Source: an uncultured Mailhella sp.
GTDB lineage: Bacteria > Desulfobacterota > Desulfovibrionia > Desulfovibrionales > Desulfovibrionaceae
Assembly (NCBI RefSeq): GCF_905187505.1
Contig: NZ_CAJJIC010000119.1
Coordinates: forward strand, 1-7,459
Length of the DNA stretch: 7,459 nucleotides
Direction: 5' to 3'
The translations under genes and the position numbers were made by a program. The notes under the pieces were generated by a model that made no database searches, was not told the DNA's origin, and worked only from the letters and a program-made list of their open reading frames with translations. Positions 5,734 through 7,459 of this stretch are shown here, piece by piece. Position 1 is the stretch's first letter. Each line of letters starts with the position of its first letter.

Positions 5734-6384
5734 ATGAGAGACATTGCCGAAGTCATGGAAGAACTCAAGGCCGCGCCCTACACGGAAAGGGAGGTCTGCG
5801 CTCCTCACACCGGCGTCATCCGCTTCGCCGACGTGAACGAGGGCGACCGCGTGAGCGGCTTTACCGGTACGTGGAAGGAAATTCCCGGTACCCACATCGC
5901 CACCATTACCCGTGAAAAGAACCCCCGCAAGGTGCTCGCCACCGAGCGCGGCGTGCTCCAGAAGCTCTATCGCGAACTCGACGGCTCCTTCGTGGAGGCC
6001 GGAACCCCGCTCGGCGTCATCCGGCACTACCTCACCCGTCAGGAAGTCGTGAGCAAGCTCCTCAAGGAAAGCCTCTACGCCTTCTGCGCTCCGGAACGCG
6101 CCAAGTACTACTTCGTGCCCGACGTGGACAAGAAGGTCAAAATCCTCGGATGCCGTACCGTGTCCATCCACGACGGCATGGAGCTGTTCATCGTTTCCCG
6201 CATGAAGCGTGAAGTGCCCCTGTGCTACTCCGGCCCCGCGGGCATTATCTACGACGTCTACTTCGACCAGACAAAGAACGTCGACGCCGGCAGCCCCCTC
6301 ATCGTCGTCTGCCCGCCCGAACAGCAGTCCGCCGTCGAAGACGTGGTTGCCCGCGTCCAGAGCGAATGGAACGAGGGCGAATAA
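5734..6384 (+). CDS. biotinyl/lipoyl-domain carrier protein of the carboxylase (two tandem domains)
   Basis: Probable biotin carrier that shuttles carboxybiotin between the two preceding enzymes. It has 216 residues. Domain 1 (about 20-97) has the two-part hammerhead pattern of lipoyl/biotinyl domains: APHTGVIRFADVNEGDRV, then ERGVLQKLYRELDG and VEAGTPLGVI. Domain 2 (about 125-192) repeats it: FIVSRMKREVP (152-162), AGIIYDV, VDAGSPLIVV. In domain 2 the Met157-Lys158 pair sits where AMKM carries biotin, with Arg replacing the flanking Ala and Met. In domain 1, Lys62 (TREKNP) falls at the same register but without the Met. I infer that Lys158 is the biotinylated residue. The usual Ala/Pro-rich AccB linker is absent. 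The start at 5734 has AGGG (5723-5726) overlapping the upstream stop codon, 7 bases away. Context strongly supports the carrier role; sequence similarity alone is moderate. It could instead be a structural subunit, with another AccB encoded elsewhere. Confidence 0.75.
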   Translation: MRDIAEVMEELKAAPYTEREVCAPHTGVIRFADVNEGDRVSGFTGTWKEIPGTHIATITREKNPRKVLATERGVLQKLYRELDGSFVEAGTPLGVIRHYLTRQEVVSKLLKESLYAFCAPERAKYYFVPDVDKKVKILGCRTVSIHDGMELFIVSRMKREVPLCYSGPAGIIYDVYFDQTKNVDAGSPLIVVCPPEQQSAVEDVVARVQSEWNEGE

Positions 6385-6400
6385 GTTAGGATAAAAATAG

Positions 6401-6454
6401 TGCAGAAACTGTCTGGACAACAAAATATTTTCTGTCGTCCCGACAGTTTCTGCA
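6401..6454. repeat. 13-bp perfect inverted repeat downstream of the acc operon
   Basis: TGCAGAAACTGTC (6401-6413) is the exact reverse complement of 6442-6454. After one mismatch the pairing continues with GGAC (6415-6418) and GTCC (6437-6440), so the stem could reach 18 positions with one mismatch. The loop contains the palindrome AAAATATTTT. No T-run follows on the + strand, but on the - strand the stem is followed by CTATTTTT, so it could stop transcription arriving from the right. It marks the border between GC-rich and AT-rich DNA. Confidence 0.8.
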
Positions 6455-6469
6455 TATCTATGCTATAAA
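6440..6469 (+). promoter_or_regulatory. candidate promoter of the DNA methyltransferase gene
   Basis: CCGACA (6440-6445, four of six matches to TTGACA) and TATAAA (6464-6469, five of six matches to TATAAT) are 18 bases apart. The transcript would start near 6476, about 25 bases before the ATG at 6501. The -35 lies in the right arm of the 13-bp inverted repeat, and the -10 spans the centre of the next inverted repeat. A regulator binding either repeat would therefore affect this promoter. Confidence 0.4.
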
Positions 6470-6485
6470 GCATAGATGCTTTTTT
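6456..6485 (+). terminator. intrinsic terminator of the acc operon
   Basis: ATCTATGCT (6456-6464) pairs perfectly with AGCATAGAT (6469-6477) around an ATAA loop, followed two bases later by six T (6480-6485). It lies 72 bases after the last acc stop codon. The stem is AT-rich (three GC pairs of nine), so strength is moderate. The same palindrome is centred on the candidate -10 of the next gene and could instead, or also, be a DNA operator. Confidence 0.55.
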
Positions 6486-6500
6486 ACTTTGAAGGATGTC

Positions 6501-7459
6501 ATGCCTAAGAAGAGCTCTATTACAACATGCCAATTAAATTTTGATACTTTTTCAAACAAGGAGTCTCAAGAGGTTCCTTTGATAGAATCAAAAGTATTGA
6601 AAAAAGTTCCATTAGCGTCTGATAGTGACTTTTCTAATGCCATTATCAGAAAAAATGGTATATTATTTAATGAGGACTCTTTGACTTGGCTGAAAAAAAT
6701 ACCAACTTCTTCTATTGATATGGTATTTGCCGATCCTCCTTATAATATAAATAAAGCTGAATGGGATAAATTTGAGTCTCAAGAAAAATATATAGAATGG
6801 TCCATGACATGGATAGAAGAAGCTTCACGTGTTTTGAAGTCTAATGGTACATTGTTTGTTTGTGGTTTTTCTGAAATTCTTGCAGATTTGAAGCATCCTT
6901 CTATGAAATATTTTTCAGGGTGTAGATGGTTAATATGGTATTATAAAAATAAGGCTAATTTAGGTAAGGACTGGGGAAGGTCTCATGAAAGTATTTTAGT
7001 TCTTCGCAAATCTAATAAATTTATTATGAATATAGATGATGTTAGAATTCCCTATAATGAGCATACACTAAAATATCCATCACATCCACAGGCTACTACA
7101 AGCCAATATTCGCATGGTAAAAGTAACAATAATAATATCTGGACTCCAAATCCACTGGGGGCAAAACCAAAAGATGTTATAGAAGTACCAACGACTTGTA
7201 ATGGTATGGAAGAAAAAACAAAACATCCTGCACAAAAGCCTGAAGAACTTTTAAGAAAATTAGTTCTTGCTTCAACAAATAACGGCGATATTATAGTTGA
7301 TCCTTTTTCAGGCTCTGGAACAACTCTAGTTGTAGCGGAACAACTAGGAAGATTGTGGATGGGGTGTGATATAAATAAAGAATATAATTCTTGGGCCTCC
7401 CGTAGATTGGATTGTGTACAGAGAAAAAGCATTGAGGAATGGAAAAATTTTGATAAAAG
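6501..7459 (+). CDS. beta-class DNA N6-adenine methyltransferase, 3' end beyond the window
   Basis: Transfers a methyl group from S-adenosylmethionine to a base in a specific DNA sequence. The frame is open for 319 codons and runs off the end without a stop. The catalytic motif IV DPPYN (78-82, typical of N6-adenine enzymes) comes first. A middle region with WGRSHESILVLRK (158-170) and a probable target-recognition stretch (about 175-235) follow. Then come motif X-like KHPAQKPEELLRKLVLAS (241-258), motif I DPFSGSGTT (267-275) and GCDIN (288-292), which binds the cofactor. Order IV-recognition-I defines the beta class (N6_N4_Mtase family). The catalytic core is complete, so probably only a short tail is missing. 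The start has AAGGA (6492-6496) 4 bases upstream. The gene is AT-rich (about one third GC by eye, with AAA/ATA/TTA/AGA codons), in sharp contrast to the acc genes, suggesting transfer. The target sequence cannot be read from the protein. It may be half of a restriction-modification pair or an orphan. Confidence 0.9.
   Translation, partial: MPKKSSITTCQLNFDTFSNKESQEVPLIESKVLKKVPLASDSDFSNAIIRKNGILFNEDSLTWLKKIPTSSIDMVFADPPYNINKAEWDKFESQEKYIEWSMTWIEEASRVLKSNGTLFVCGFSEILADLKHPSMKYFSGCRWLIWYYKNKANLGKDWGRSHESILVLRKSNKFIMNIDDVRIPYNEHTLKYPSHPQATTSQYSHGKSNNNNIWTPNPLGAKPKDVIEVPTTCNGMEEKTKHPAQKPEELLRKLVLASTNNGDIIVDPFSGSGTTLVVAEQLGRLWMGCDINKEYNSWASRRLDCVQRKSIEEWKNFDK

Noticed and set aside
1981..6423. A 1480-codon open frame on the - strand across the whole acc operon
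   Set aside because: It is antisense to three well-supported genes. Its product is His/Gly/Val/Ala/Glu-rich and repetitive with no domain pattern, as expected when the C/G-ending codons of a GC-rich gene leave the opposite frame without stops.

Overview
The window looks like a chromosome segment from a GC-rich, Desulfovibrionales-like bacterium. This is inferred from the gene families: a divergent biotin carboxylase, a single-chain carboxyltransferase with its alpha half before its beta half, and a separate small biotinyl-type protein, all with strongly C/G-ending codons. From family knowledge, this arrangement resembles acc genes annotated in Desulfovibrio. I cannot confirm the species from sequence alone.

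Region by region: 1-1131 holds two unrecognised genes on the + strand. The first is a hypothetical protein (about 172-675) and the second a small two-helix membrane protein (769-1131) followed by a good intrinsic terminator (1198-1217). From 1132 to about 1812 I see no convincing gene. That stretch holds the terminator, a run of GC-rich hairpins (1257-1340) and three tandem 21-bp repeats (1552-1614). A near-consensus sigma70-type promoter (1813-1840, perfect TATAAT) then opens a roughly 180-nt leader containing a hairpin and an overlapping upstream open frame.

2029-6384 is one tight operon of three genes. They encode a biotin carboxylase (ATP-dependent carboxylation of biotin), a 746-residue fused carboxyltransferase (transfer of CO2 from biotin to an acyl-CoA, most likely acetyl-CoA), and a 216-residue protein with two lipoyl/biotinyl-like domains that probably carries the biotin. 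Together they would form a complete acyl-CoA carboxylase, presumably making malonyl-CoA for fatty-acid synthesis. Each subunit departs from textbook signatures: altered BC motifs, a reversed fusion order with a changed zinc knuckle, and RMKR in place of AMKM.

After 6384 the composition switches abruptly to AT-rich DNA. Two adjacent inverted repeats (6401-6454 and 6456-6477 plus T-run) end the acc operon and overlap a candidate promoter. A beta-class DNA adenine methyltransferase gene (6501 to the window end, still open) follows. It looks horizontally acquired and may belong to a restriction-modification or other defence island continuing beyond the window.
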